This document shows, piece by piece, positions 7,270 to 15,957 of a DNA stretch of 47,065 nt (positions are counted from its first letter, which is position 1; each line of letters begins with the position of its first letter). The stretch comes from a bacterium. Lineage in GTDB: Bacteria > Planctomycetota > Planctomycetia > Planctomycetales > Planctomycetaceae. A program made the position numbers and the translations under genes. Location of the stretch: assembly GCA_016124895.1 (NCBI GenBank), contig WGMU01000143.1:1-47065 (forward strand), in the 5' to 3' direction. The notes under the pieces are model-generated. The model saw only the letters and a program-made list of their open reading frames with translations, was not told where the DNA came from and made no database searches.

Positions 7270-8736
7270 CTACCCGAACAGCTTCAGACACGGCTCACCT
7301 TCGTTGAGCGTTGGCCGTTCGGGACGGCCGTTGTAGCGGAACGTCAGAACTCGATGATCCAGGCCCATGATGTGCAGAATCGTGGCGTGAATGTCGTGAA
7401 CGTGCATCCGGTCTTCGATCGCGTGCAGGCCCAGTTCGTCGGTCGCTCCGATCGTCTGTCCGCCCTTGATTCCCGCTCCGGCCATCCACATCGTAAAACC
7501 CGTCGCGTTGTGGTCGCGGCCGTCACCTTTTTCGCTCATCGGAGTCCGGCCGAACTCGCCGCCCCAGACGACGAGCGTCGAGTCGAGCAGACCGCGGCGT
7601 TTCAGATCCTTCAACAGACCGGCGACGGGCTTGTCGCTCTGGCCGCAGTTCGTTGTGTGGTTTTTCTCGATCGCTGAGTGCGCGTCCCACTTGCTGCCCG
7701 TACCGTGATAAAGCTGCACGAATCGGACGCCGCGTTCGACGAGCCGCCGCGCGAGCAGGCAGTTGCGGCCGAACGTCTGCGTCTCCTTGTCGTCCATGCC
7801 GTACAGCGACTGCGTTTCGGCGGTCTCTTCGGTCAGGTCGATCGCTTCCGGAGCCGACGCCTGCATCCGGAAGGCCAGCTCGTAACTGGCGATGCGGGCG
7901 TCGAGTTCCGTCTGCTGCGGACGTTTCTCAGCGTGTCGCCGGTTGAGCGTATCGAGCAGGCCGAGCTTCGCCTGCTGCCGTTCTGGTGTGACTCCCTTCG
8001 GCGTCGAGAGATTCGCGATCGGATCTTTTCCCGTGTGGAACCGCGTGCCCTGATAAGCGGCCGGCATGAAGCCCGCTCCCCAGTTGCGTGGCCCGTTCAC
8101 CGGATCGCCGGGCAGGTCCGGGATGACGACAAAGGCCGGCAGGTTCTGGTTCTCCGTGCCCATGCCGTAGCTGACCCAGGCTCCCAGCGACGGGCGGCCG
8201 GCGGTGAACACGCCAGTGTTCATCTGGCAGACGCCACCGGAATGGTTGATGCCGTTCGTCCAGCAGCCGCGGAGCACCGCTAGATCGTCGGCACACTCAG
8301 CCGTATGCGGCAGCCAGTCGGAAATCCACAAGCCACTTTCGCCGTGCTGCTGCCACTTGCGCTTTGAGCCGAGCAGTGCCGCGTCGTATTCGCCCATCGG
8401 TGTGATGACCGGCTTGAACGATTTCGGCAGCGACTGTCCGGCCAGTTCGTTGAGGAGCGGTTTTGGATCGTAGAGGTCCATATGCGAAGGTCCACCTTCC
8501 ATGAAGAGGAAGATAACGCTCTTCGCACGCGGTACGACCTGCCCGAGCTTCGGAGAAACCGGCGATTCGAGGAGTTTTTCCGCTGCCGACAGATCAGATC
8601 GCCGGTCGTCTGCCAGCAGGCCCGCCAGAGCCAGAACTCCGAACCCGCCACCCGCTCGTATCAGCATCTCGCGCCGCGTCTGCGGCTGCTCGCGATGAGG
8701 GATTCCAGACATTTGAGCGAGTCGGGAAGTTGCCAT
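7270..8736 (-). CDS. DUF1501 protein, Tat-exported, sulfatase-like fold
   Basis: A 488-residue protein typical of planctomycetes. The ATG at 8736 follows GAGG at about 10 bases. Residues 20-43 form a twin-arginine signal (T-R-R-E-M-L, then Gly/Ala/Leu-rich), so it is likely exported folded. Family motifs include V-I-F-L-F-M-E-G-G-P-S-H-M-D-L-Y-D-P-K-P near residue 75, H-G-T-G-S-K-W-D-A-H, V-V-W-G-G-E-F-G-R-T-P and G-R-D-H-N-A-T-G-F, the metal-site pattern shared with alkaline phosphatase/sulfatase-like enzymes. The substrate is unknown. Family members usually sit next to a DUF1549/DUF1553 cytochrome-like gene; none is adjacent here. Confidence 0.93.
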   Translation of the reverse strand: MATSRLAQMSGIPHREQPQTRREMLIRAGGGFGVLALAGLLADDRRSDLSAAEKLLESPVSPKLGQVVPRAKSVIFLFMEGGPSHMDLYDPKPLLNELAGQSLPKSFKPVITPMGEYDAALLGSKRKWQQHGESGLWISDWLPHTAECADDLAVLRGCWTNGINHSGGVCQMNTGVFTAGRPSLGAWVSYGMGTENQNLPAFVVIPDLPGDPVNGPRNWGAGFMPAAYQGTRFHTGKDPIANLSTPKGVTPERQQAKLGLLDTLNRRHAEKRPQQTELDARIASYELAFRMQASAPEAIDLTEETAETQSLYGMDDKETQTFGRNCLLARRLVERGVRFVQLYHGTGSKWDAHSAIEKNHTTNCGQSDKPVAGLLKDLKRRGLLDSTLVVWGGEFGRTPMSEKGDGRDHNATGFTMWMAGAGIKGGQTIGATDELGLHAIEDRMHVHDIHATILHIMGLDHRVLTFRYNGRPERPTLNEGEPCLKLFG

Positions 8737-8760
8737 TAGTCAAGATCCTCAATTCCGTCC

Positions 8761-8828
8761 GTAGGGCCGGTTCCAACCGGCCGAAGTCTCAAGGACGTCG
8801 ATCACTGGCCGGTAGGAACCGGCCCTAC
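8761..8828. repeat. Inverted repeat between DUF1501 gene and ndk
   Basis: Perfect 14-bp arms, GTAGGGCCGGTTCC at 8761-8774 and its complement at 8815-8828, enclose a 40-base centre that itself contains CCGGCC and GGCCGG. It occupies most of the 107-base gap between the ndk stop and the DUF1501 start. No T-tract follows, so it is a dispersed palindrome more than a classic terminator, though it could stabilise the ndk transcript end. Confidence 0.8.
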
Positions 8829-8843
8829 GTGTCGCGGCAGTTA

Positions 8844-9311
8844 CTACTTCTCATCGTCGGCACAAACCCAGCCGCCGAGGGTGGGCTGGTAATCGACCAG
8901 TTCGTTATCGGCGAAGTAAATCGCGATTTCGCGGGCGGCGGCTTCCGGGCCGTCGCTGCCGTGGACGAGGTTCATCTGGCGGCTGATTCCGTAATCGCCA
9001 CGGATCGTGCCCGGAGCGGCTTCGCGGCCGTTCGTCGAACCGAGCATTGTGCGTACGACCGAGATCGCCTGCGGGCCTTCAACGACCAGAGCGACCACCG
9101 GGCCGGCGGTGATGAACTCTTCCAGCAGCGGATAAAACGGTTTTTCGAGATGTTCTTCATAGTGCCTGGCGGCAAGTTCTTTTGTCACGGACAGCATTTT
9201 CAGGCCGACGATCTTCAGGCCGCGACGCTCGAAACGGCTGTAAAGCTCACCGACCAGGCGGCGCTGTACGGCATCGGGTTTGAACAGAACAAAACTGCGT
9301 TCAGTGGCCAT
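8844..9311 (-). CDS. ndk: Nucleoside diphosphate kinase
   Basis: A 155-residue protein of normal family length. The ATG at 9311 (M-A-T-E-R-S-F-V-L-F-K-P-D) matches the conserved beginning; the open frame upstream is repeat-derived. The phospho-acceptor His117 sits in N-L-V-H-G-S-D-G, and the nucleotide-binding R-x-M-x-G and P-G-T-I-R-G-D-Y motifs are present. It transfers the gamma phosphate between nucleoside triphosphates and diphosphates in the cytoplasm. Inverted repeats lie on both sides of the gene, and the neighbours suggest no shared pathway. Confidence 0.97.
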   Translation of the reverse strand: MATERSFVLFKPDAVQRRLVGELYSRFERRGLKIVGLKMLSVTKELAARHYEEHLEKPFYPLLEEFITAGPVVALVVEGPQAISVVRTMLGSTNGREAAPGTIRGDYGISRQMNLVHGSDGPEAAAREIAIYFADNELVDYQPTLGGWVCADDEK

Positions 9312-9751
9312 TCCTGTGGGCTCTCTCTGATCTGCGTAGGGTGCGTGGAACGCAGCGGAACACACCGTCTGTTTGATTTGCGGTGCGTTCCGCTGCGCTC
9401 CACGCACCTTGATAACTGCTACGAAGCAGGTTTCTTTCGTCAGAATCCCCATTCGGCACGAGCGAGCAGGCTATCGAAGTCTGACACTGGTCCGCAACGC
9501 CCTCGCGTTCCCCTGACCACCGATGGGCGAGCCTTGATCGGTGGCAACCCTTTGGTAGGATTCTGCCGCCTGTCACCGCCCGGTCTGCCATGTGTTCTTA
9601 TGCTTTGCAGAATGTGCCGGACGGAGAGACAGGATTAACCGCAGCCTCTCGTGATCAGAAGACTTCAGGTTTCGAGACGGCGGTACCTGTGTGAGTTCGC
9701 TTGCCGGGCTTTTCCGGTGAGTGCGTGAAATCACCCGATCGTGACATCCCG
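9312..9751. other. Intergenic region upstream of ndk, 440 bp
   Basis: It holds the inverted repeat at 9341-9407 and presumably the ndk promoter. No tRNA, known RNA or further gene could be supported. Short frames on either strand have no motif. Confidence 0.4.
9341..9407. repeat. Large inverted repeat upstream of ndk
   Basis: The left arm (9341-9366, starting GTGCGTGGAACGCAGCGGAA) and the right arm (9382-9407, ending CCGCTGCGCTCCACGCAC) are complementary over about 26 bases with two mismatches, around a 15-base centre. It starts 30 bases before the ndk ATG, so it could fold in the leader of that mRNA, but its form is that of a mobile palindrome. Confidence 0.8.
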
Positions 9752-10100
9752 ATGCTGGTTTCCTTTCAGACTGCGGCGCTCGCTTATGCGGGTGTGCTTC
9801 TGCTGCTGGTTCTGGCCGCCTGGCTGCTTGTGCTGCAGCCGGCAGGACGGCGGGCTCGCTTTGTGCTGATCGATGCACTGGAGCCTGCGCTGATTCCTGA
9901 CGGTCCGGTCCTGCGCTGTCATGCCCGTCGCAAGTGGCACCCTTTAGCGGCCCGTCGAGGTTCGCCGGAATGCGTCATTGCGCAGCTTCCGGAAGACCGT
10001 GCGGGAACTGCGCGCCGATTCTGAACTGCTCTCCTGGCCCGCTGTCTTAAAACTGTCTCGACGCGACCGCCCGATCGCAGGGCTCGCCGCCGAGCGCTGA
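9752..10100 (+). pseudogene. Small membrane protein, probably frameshifted
   Basis: From the ATG at 9752 the frame gives a clear transmembrane segment (A-Y-A-G-V-L-L-L-L-V-L-A-A-W-L-L-V-L) and then a soluble part up to H-A-R-R-K-W-H-P, ending at 10024. In another frame, from just after a TAG at 9945 to a TGA at 10100, the translation is strikingly protein-like (R-S-F-R-K-T-V-R-E-L-R-A-D, then L-L-S-W-P-A-V-L), whereas the end of the first frame there is not. A single indel near 9930-9950 would join them into one protein of about 115 residues. It may be a decayed gene, a sequencing error or chance. I do not recognise the family. Confidence 0.35.
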
Positions 10101-10227
10101 AGTATTCTGTTCGAGATGACGCGTGACCGTCGCCTGGCGAGGGTCCGCCGACATCGCTGCCTGGCTGAATCGGCCCCGTGCCGGCAGCAGGAGCGGCTGC
10201 GTCATAAGGGTCGAACGAGGACGCAAC

Positions 10228-11766
10228 ATGGACCCAATGTCCGCCGCCATTGGCGTGCTGCTCGGTGCAGCCGTGGGCTTCTTTTTCGAGCGGATTCGTC
10301 GCGGATCCGCTTACCAGGACCGGGATCAGATCCTGGAACAGGCCAGACGCGACGCCGAATCGCTCCGCAAAGACGAGGAACTGAAATCACGTGAAGATCT
10401 GCTGAAACGCCGCGAGGAACTCGAAGCCTCGCTCGCCGAAACCCGAGACGCTCTGCACCAGCGCGAACGCGAACTCGATCGCCGCGAAGCCGGACTCGAT
10501 GACCGCAATGAGGAATTCCAGAAGCGTGAAAAGATGGTCGAAGGGCAGCAGCAGAAGCTGGCGGCCCGGTCGAAAGCCGTCGACGTGAAGGAAAAGGAAC
10601 TCGATCGCATCCTCGCGGAAGAGCAGCAGCAACTCCACAAGATCAGCGGCTTGAACAAAGACGACGCGACGGAACTGCTGCTCAAACGCCTCGACCGGCA
10701 GCTCAAGGACGAAGTCGGCGGCATGATTCTCAAGTATGAAGGCGAACTGAAATCGCGGCAGGAAGAGCTGTCCCGCGAAATCCTCGGCATGGCGATTCAG
10801 CGTGTCTCCTCGGCGCATACGTCCGAGATGACGGTCTCGACCGTCGATATCCCGAACGACGAAATGAAGGGCCGCATCATTGGCCGCGAAGGTCGCAACA
10901 TCCGCGCGTTCGAGAAGATCGCCGGCGTCGACGTCATCGTTGACGATACTCCAGGCGTCGTTGTCGTCTCAGCGTTTGATAAAGTGCGTCGTGAAGTCGC
11001 GCGGCTGGCGCTGGTCAAGCTGATCGAAGACGGCCGCATTCATCCGACGCGGATCGAGGAAGTCGTCAACGAAACTCAGAAAGAAATGGACGCGTACATC
11101 CGCCGGATGGGCCAGGAAGCGTGTCACGAAGCCGGCATCGTCGGCCTGCACGACAAGCTGGTCGACCTGATGGGACGGCTGCACTTCCGCACGAGTTACA
11201 GCCAGAACGTTCTGCGACACTCGATCGAGGTCTCGCACATCACCGGGCTGCTGGCCGATCAGATGGGCCTTGACGGAACACTCGCCCGCCGCGCCGGCTT
11301 TCTGCACGACATTGGCAAAGCGGCTGACCATGAAATGGAAGGCGGACATCCGGCCGTCGGAGCGGAACTGCTCAAGCGGTACCACGAGGGCGAAGTCGTC
11401 GTTCACGCTGCCGCCGGGCATCACGACGACATCCGGCCCGAGTTTATCTACACCGTGCTGGTTGCCGCAGCCGATGCAGCATCCGCGTCACGTCCGGGGG
11501 CTCGTCGTGAAAACCTCGAAAAGTACGTCAAGCGGCTGGAGGAACTCGAAGCGACCGCCTGCGGATTCCCCGGCGTCGATCATGCTTACGCCGTTCAGGC
11601 GGGCCGCGAGATCCGCGTCATCGTCGACTCAGCCCGAGTCACCGATAACGAAGCGGCAAAGATGACGAAGGAGATCGCTCAGACGATTGAAGACAACCTC
11701 ACCTACCCTGGCGAGGTGAAAGTCGTCGTCCTGCGCGAAACGAAAGTCGTCGAGTACGCCCGCTGA
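10228..11766 (+). CDS. rny: Ribonuclease Y
   Basis: A 512-residue endoribonuclease that starts mRNA decay at the membrane. I chose the ATG at 10228 ([10 protein letters not shown]) because it opens the N-terminal membrane anchor (about 5-20); GAGG lies upstream. A long charged coiled coil covers about 28-185. The KH RNA-binding domain (about 200-270) shows [12 protein letters not shown]. The HD phosphohydrolase domain has R-H-S-I-E-V-S-H near residue 331, L-H-D-I-G-K near 361 and A-A-G-H-H-D-D for the metal site. All key features are intact. It stands as a single gene, convergent with pgi across a repeat-filled gap. Confidence 0.96.
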   Translation: MDPMSAAIGVLLGAAVGFFFERIRRGSAYQDRDQILEQARRDAESLRKDEELKSREDLLKRREELEASLAETRDALHQRERELDRREAGLDDRNEEFQKREKMVEGQQQKLAARSKAVDVKEKELDRILAEEQQQLHKISGLNKDDATELLLKRLDRQLKDEVGGMILKYEGELKSRQEELSREILGMAIQRVSSAHTSEMTVSTVDIPNDEMKGRIIGREGRNIRAFEKIAGVDVIVDDTPGVVVVSAFDKVRREVARLALVKLIEDGRIHPTRIEEVVNETQKEMDAYIRRMGQEACHEAGIVGLHDKLVDLMGRLHFRTSYSQNVLRHSIEVSHITGLLADQMGLDGTLARRAGFLHDIGKAADHEMEGGHPAVGAELLKRYHEGEVVVHAAAGHHDDIRPEFIYTVLVAAADAASASRPGARRENLEKYVKRLEELEATACGFPGVDHAYAVQAGREIRVIVDSARVTDNEAAKMTKEIAQTIEDNLTYPGEVKVVVLRETKVVEYAR

Positions 11767-12072
11767 GTTCGGATTCTGAACCCGTAGGGTGGGTCGAGCT
11801 TCGCGCGGGCGCAGCAGCAGGTACCGCCAACGGCCAGTTCAGAGCCTCTCTGATTCCGGCTGATCCCAGCCGCGGAGCGGTGGCAGCACGTAGCTGCGGG
11901 CGGCAGCCCGCAGCTCGGAAACCAGCTACGTCCGGAAGCCGCGAAGCGGCGGCAGAAACGTACTCTGCTGCCGCCGCTTCGCGGCTCCTGGATACCATGC
12001 GGAGTCAACCGCGGGCTGACGCCCGCGGCTACGTGCTTCCGTCGCTTCGCGACTGAAGTGATGGACTGCGTC
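11767..12072. other. Intergenic region between rny and pgi, 306 bp, filled with repeats
   Basis: Nearly the whole gap between the two convergent genes is made of GC-rich palindromic repeats (see the repeat entry at 11872-12055), with a further segment at 11787-11810 (GTAGGGTGGGTCGAGCTTCG) of a type that looks dispersed. No gene or T-tract terminator is visible. Confidence 0.6.
11872..12055. repeat. Dispersed palindromic repeat cluster, family A, copy 1
   Basis: Several nested hairpins: GCTGCGGGC/GCCCGCAGC around 11893-11913, AGCCGCGAAGCGGCGGCAG at about 11937 with its complement CTGCCGCCGCTTCGCGGCT at about 11970, and CCGCGGGCTGACGCCCGCGG followed by CTACGTGCT around 12010-12040. The second half (about 11935-12050) is closely similar, in the same order and orientation, to 44190-44313, so it is one mobile or amplified element. 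Confidence 0.8.
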
Positions 12073-13491
12073 CTACTTTGCCAGCAGCGCCATCGTGTTC
12101 TTCTTGTAGGCTTCGACACCCGGCTGGCCGTACGGGTTGATGCCGATCAGCCGTCCTTCAAGCACCGTCGCGAGCATCAGCATCTGGAAGAACTGGCCGA
12201 GTGTGTGCGCGTTGAGCGTTGGCAGGACGAGGTCGGCGGTTGGACGGTTCGCGTCGGCGTACGCCTGATTCGTGCCCTGAATTGCCGCCGACAGCACATC
12301 GGCAACCGTTTTGTTCGAGTACCGGTTCAGATCGTCGAGATCGGACTCGAAGTGCGGCACGGCGAGCGGTTCGCTGTTCGCCGATTTGACGATGACGTTG
12401 GTGATCAGCTTATCGAGCCGCCCTTCCTGGTGCTGCTGCCCGCGGCTGTGCAGGTCGCGCGTGTTGACTCCGGTGATCGGCGTCGCGCCTTTGTACTCGC
12501 CATCGTCGCTCGTTTTGCCGAGGCTTTCCGACAGAAGCTGGTCGTACCACAGACCGGCAGCTTCCAGTCGTTTCCCCCAGGTCGACAGGACGCGAATCGT
12601 CGCGCCGCGATTCTCGAACGCGTGACAGACGGCAGTGTAGTCGAGTACCGGGTTGCTTCCGGCTGCGGCGGAACGAAAGCACTCGGTCATGTCAACCGCT
12701 CCGCGGAGCAGTTCGCGGATATCGATCCCCAGAATCGCAGCCGGCAGCAGGCCGACTGCGGTGAAGATCGAGAACCGGCCGCCGACGCCGTCCGGAATCG
12801 GGTAGGACGCCGCATAACCCTGCTCGCTGGTAATGTTCCGCAGTTTGCCGACATCGCCGGTCACTGGGACGATATACCGCTTCACCTCGTCGCTGCCCGC
12901 TCCGTAATAGTTCTCCAGAGCCTGGCGGAAGAGCCGGAACGAGATTGCCGTTTCGAGCGTGCCACCGGACTTGCTGATGACGACCGTGGCCCAGCGATCG
13001 GTCACATTCTTCGCAGCCGCCGCATCGCTCGGCAGCATGGTGAGCAGCGCTCGCTGGACGTCGCTGTCGACGTTGTTGCCCTCGAAGTAAATCCGTGGCA
13101 CGCCGCCGCGGGCGTCGCGGCTCAGTTCGTTATGCCAGGGGTGGCAAAGCGCCTCGAACAGCGCCCGCGCTCCCATGTACGAACCGCCGATGCCCAGCGA
13201 GACGACTCGGTCCACCTCGTCACGCAGCATGGTCGCCGTCGCCTCAATCTGCGCGAGCTGACTGCCGTCGCCGTTTGAATCCAGTTCGTCGAGCAATTGC
13301 TGCGGCAGATTGATGAACCCGGCGTCGAGCGGCACCTTCGCCGCTGGCACTTCGCCTCCGGTTTCAAACAGTTCGATATCCGCCAGCACCTCCGCCCGAG
13401 CCGCCTCCAGCGCTGGCGTGAGTCTCGCGACGCCACCTTCCGGCAACAGCTTCCACGCGGCAGACGGATCGTACTTCAGCGAGGCAGTCAT
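12073..13491 (-). CDS. pgi: Glucose-6-phosphate isomerase
   Basis: A 472-residue protein, in the range of the shorter bacterial form. The ATG at 13491 has GGAG six bases upstream. Motifs: V-S-L-G-I-G-G-S-Y-M-G near residues 97-107, I-S-K-S-G-G-T-L-E-T at 172-181, G-G-R-F-S-I-F-T-A-V-G at 237-247 (family signature 1), and G-Q-F-F-Q-M then G-V-E-A-Y-K-K near the C-terminus (signature 2 region with the catalytic Lys). It interconverts glucose-6-phosphate and fructose-6-phosphate in the cytoplasm. No other glycolytic gene is adjacent. Confidence 0.96.
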   Translation of the reverse strand: MTASLKYDPSAAWKLLPEGGVARLTPALEAARAEVLADIELFETGGEVPAAKVPLDAGFINLPQQLLDELDSNGDGSQLAQIEATATMLRDEVDRVVSLGIGGSYMGARALFEALCHPWHNELSRDARGGVPRIYFEGNNVDSDVQRALLTMLPSDAAAAKNVTDRWATVVISKSGGTLETAISFRLFRQALENYYGAGSDEVKRYIVPVTGDVGKLRNITSEQGYAASYPIPDGVGGRFSIFTAVGLLPAAILGIDIRELLRGAVDMTECFRSAAAGSNPVLDYTAVCHAFENRGATIRVLSTWGKRLEAAGLWYDQLLSESLGKTSDDGEYKGATPITGVNTRDLHSRGQQHQEGRLDKLITNVIVKSANSEPLAVPHFESDLDDLNRYSNKTVADVLSAAIQGTNQAYADANRPTADLVLPTLNAHTLGQFFQMLMLATVLEGRLIGINPYGQPGVEAYKKNTMALLAK

Positions 13492-13837
13492 GGTTTACTC
13501 CGTGAATCGGGGCAAGCGACCGACCAATCGGTCCGCTCGGGCGCTCTTCAAGCCGGCAGATTTCGGCTTGTCTGGATCACAGAATAGCCCCGCCTCGTCA
13601 GACCGCGAAGCAGACTGGCCAGCTAATCTTTCGCTTCTCACGATTCGCGGCATCAACGCATCCTTGCCGGCTGATGCGACTCTGGAATACGCTCGCCGAT
13701 TCAAAGTGCATTCCGTCTTATCACCGGGTGGCCGGGGTTGGAGCGAGGTACGAGCGAAACCCTCGGGCTTCCTTCGCAGGCTCAGTCCAGCCCCGGCCAC
13801 CCTGCCTGGGTTCCGTTCTGGATCTTAAAGAAGTGCC
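13492..13837. other. Divergent intergenic region upstream of pgi, 346 bp
   Basis: It should carry the promoters of pgi (minus) and of the PPC-like protein (plus), but no clear boxes were identified. Its last quarter is the family B repeat at 13726-13802. Nothing else could be recognised. Confidence 0.4.
13726..13802. repeat. Dispersed repeat, family B, copy 1
   Basis: The element is bounded by 12-bp inverted ends, GGGTGGCCGGGG at 13726-13737 and CCCCGGCCACCC at 13791-13802, with an internal part reading TTGGAGCGAGGTACGAGCGA. The whole unit occurs in the opposite orientation at 41901-42004, and its left part again at 43964-43998 inside the amidotransferase gene. It lies 35 bases upstream of a start codon. 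Confidence 0.85.
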
Positions 13838-15928
13838 ATGAGACATCTCATTTTCTCACTGACCTGTGCCCTCGCTCTGCTGCCGCTGACGGCTCTCGCG
13901 CAGACGGGCTATCCGATGGTGATGAGTCTGAAACCGGTCGCTGTGCAGGCCGGACAGACGTCGGAGGTCGAGTTCAACTCGCGGTACAGCATGCTGGGCG
14001 CGTATCGCGTTCTGGTGTCGGGGCTCGGTGTGACTGGCGAAGTCGTCCCGCCGGAAGTGAAGGAAGGCGAGAAGCCGAGCATCACGAAGCTGAAAGTGAA
14101 ATTCACGGTCGAGTCAGATGCGTTGCCAGGCGTTCGCGATGTCCGGCTCGCCACGCCGCAGGGGGCGAGCACGATCGGGCAACTGGTCGTCGTCCGGGAT
14201 CCAGTCACTTACGAGTCCGGCGATAACAACTCGCGTGAGAAGGCAAATGAGCTGACGCTTCCGGCGACGGCCTGCGGCGTGATTGAGAAGAACGAAGACG
14301 TTGACTTCTTCAAGTTCAGCGTTGAAGCCGGAGTGGAACTCAACTTCCACTGCCGCTGTGGTCGCCTTCAGGACCGTATTCACGATCTGCAGAATCACGC
14401 GGACCCGCTGATCACGATCCGCAACGCAATGGGTGGCACTGTCGCAGCCAGCGACAACTTCTTCTTCGGCGACCCGTTTCTGTCGGTCAAATTCGAGCGG
14501 GCTGGCGAATACTTCCTCGAAATCCGCGACGTCCGGTATGAGGGCAACACCTACTGGGAGTACGCCGTTGAGATTACGAACCGGCCGTTTGTCTCCAACG
14601 TCTACCCGCTCGGCATTGTTCGCGGTCAGGAGACGCCGATCGAGCTGATCGGGACTCAGCTTCCGGATCCAAAGACGGCGATGCTGACGCTCAATGCTGA
14701 CTTGACCGATGGTCCGTCGTGGGCTCAAGTCAGACTCGGTGACGACTTCTCAAATCCCGCGCCGGTCTATGTGACATCGCTCCCCGTCGTGCTCGAAACG
14801 GCCGAGGAGAACAACGCGCCGGAAGCCGGCCAGATGGTGACGCTGCCTACCGGCATCAATGGCCGCATCGCCACAGAGAGTGACGTCGACTGCTTTCGTT
14901 TCGAGGCCAAAAAGGGCGACCGGTACTCGTTCGAGGTGCGGGCACGGCGTTATCAGTCCTCGATCGATCCATACATCCGAGTGTTGAGCGCCGACGGAAA
15001 GCAGCTATCCGAAAACGACGATCTGCGCGACTTCAAGCGTGGTTTCGCGGATTCGCGGATTGAAAACTGGACGGTCCCGTCCGACGGAATTTACGTGCTC
15101 GAAATCCGTGACATGCATCTGCGCGGCGGCGACAGCTTCGTCTACTTCATCGAAGCCACGCGGGCCGAGCCACACTTCACGCTTTATGCGGACACGGACA
15201 AGACACTGTTGACGCCGGGAACCAACGGCGTCGTCTTCGTGCAGCTCGAACGCAAGAACGGCTTTACTGGCGAAGTGCAGTTGCATATCGACGGTTTGCC
15301 GCCGGGAGTCGAAGCCATCTGCGGACGCATCCTGCCGGACAAGGGCCGCGACGGCTGCATCATTCTGAAGGCCGCTCCGGACGCGAAGCTCGACATCGCC
15401 AATGTGACCATCAGCGGTACGTCAAGCTGGAAACCGAGCGAAGACGCCGCGCCGCTCGATCTGGCTGCTGTCGCAACAATCTATCAGGAGATGTATCAGC
15501 CAGGCGGCGGTCGCGGTCACTGGCCCGTCGAAGCGCACGCCGTGTCGATCGGCGATCCCTCTGACATTCGCGGCGTCAAACTCAGCGAAAACGACATCGT
15601 GTTGAAGCCGGGCGAGTCAAAACGGATCGACGTCGAAATCGTCCGCTCAGACGAGTACGACAATAACGTGACGCTGGACTGCCGCTTCTTCCATCTCAGC
15701 GAGTTCTGTAACACGCTGCCGCCGGGGGTGAAATTCGACGAAGGCAAAAGCTCGAAGCTGATCACCGGCAAAGACACGAAGGGACACATCATTCTGACGG
15801 CCGACAAGGACGCTCCACCGGTCGATCGTCAGCTTGTCCCGATCACGGCTAATGTATCGCTGAACTTCGTGATGAAAACCAACACGTCCGCCGACCCTCT
15901 GTGGGTCTCAGTCGTCCCTGCGGAGTAG
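13838..15928 (+). CDS. Secreted protein with PPC-like beta-sandwich domains
   Basis: A 696-residue protein with a clean signal peptide (about 1-22, ending A-L-A-Q). After a first Ig-like part, two segments look like bacterial pre-peptidase C-terminal (PPC) domains: about 125-245 (E-K-N-E-D-V-D-F-F-K-F-S, then D-P-L-I-T-I-R and G-E-Y-F-L-E-I-R-D) and about 320-450 (T-E-S-D-V-D-C-F-R-F, then D-P-Y-I-R-V-L and G-I-Y-V-L-E-I-R-D). More beta-rich sequence follows. There is no catalytic domain. Such proteins are common in planctomycetes as exported proteins of unknown role. It is the first gene of a likely pair with the tandem DUF1080 gene 29 bases downstream. Confidence 0.85.
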   Translation: MRHLIFSLTCALALLPLTALAQTGYPMVMSLKPVAVQAGQTSEVEFNSRYSMLGAYRVLVSGLGVTGEVVPPEVKEGEKPSITKLKVKFTVESDALPGVRDVRLATPQGASTIGQLVVVRDPVTYESGDNNSREKANELTLPATACGVIEKNEDVDFFKFSVEAGVELNFHCRCGRLQDRIHDLQNHADPLITIRNAMGGTVAASDNFFFGDPFLSVKFERAGEYFLEIRDVRYEGNTYWEYAVEITNRPFVSNVYPLGIVRGQETPIELIGTQLPDPKTAMLTLNADLTDGPSWAQVRLGDDFSNPAPVYVTSLPVVLETAEENNAPEAGQMVTLPTGINGRIATESDVDCFRFEAKKGDRYSFEVRARRYQSSIDPYIRVLSADGKQLSENDDLRDFKRGFADSRIENWTVPSDGIYVLEIRDMHLRGGDSFVYFIEATRAEPHFTLYADTDKTLLTPGTNGVVFVQLERKNGFTGEVQLHIDGLPPGVEAICGRILPDKGRDGCIILKAAPDAKLDIANVTISGTSSWKPSEDAAPLDLAAVATIYQEMYQPGGGRGHWPVEAHAVSIGDPSDIRGVKLSENDIVLKPGESKRIDVEIVRSDEYDNNVTLDCRFFHLSEFCNTLPPGVKFDEGKSSKLITGKDTKGHIILTADKDAPPVDRQLVPITANVSLNFVMKTNTSADPLWVSVVPAE

Positions 15929-15957
15929 CGTCAAACAATTCCCTCTGGATTCCTGCC

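Noticed and set aside
8761-8828. Palindrome after ndk as an intrinsic terminator
   Set aside because: The stem is strong, but the loop is 40 bases and no T-tract follows on either strand.
9420-9560. Possible tRNA or small RNA upstream of ndk
   Set aside because: No cloverleaf, T-arm GGTTC box or CCA end could be fitted on either strand.
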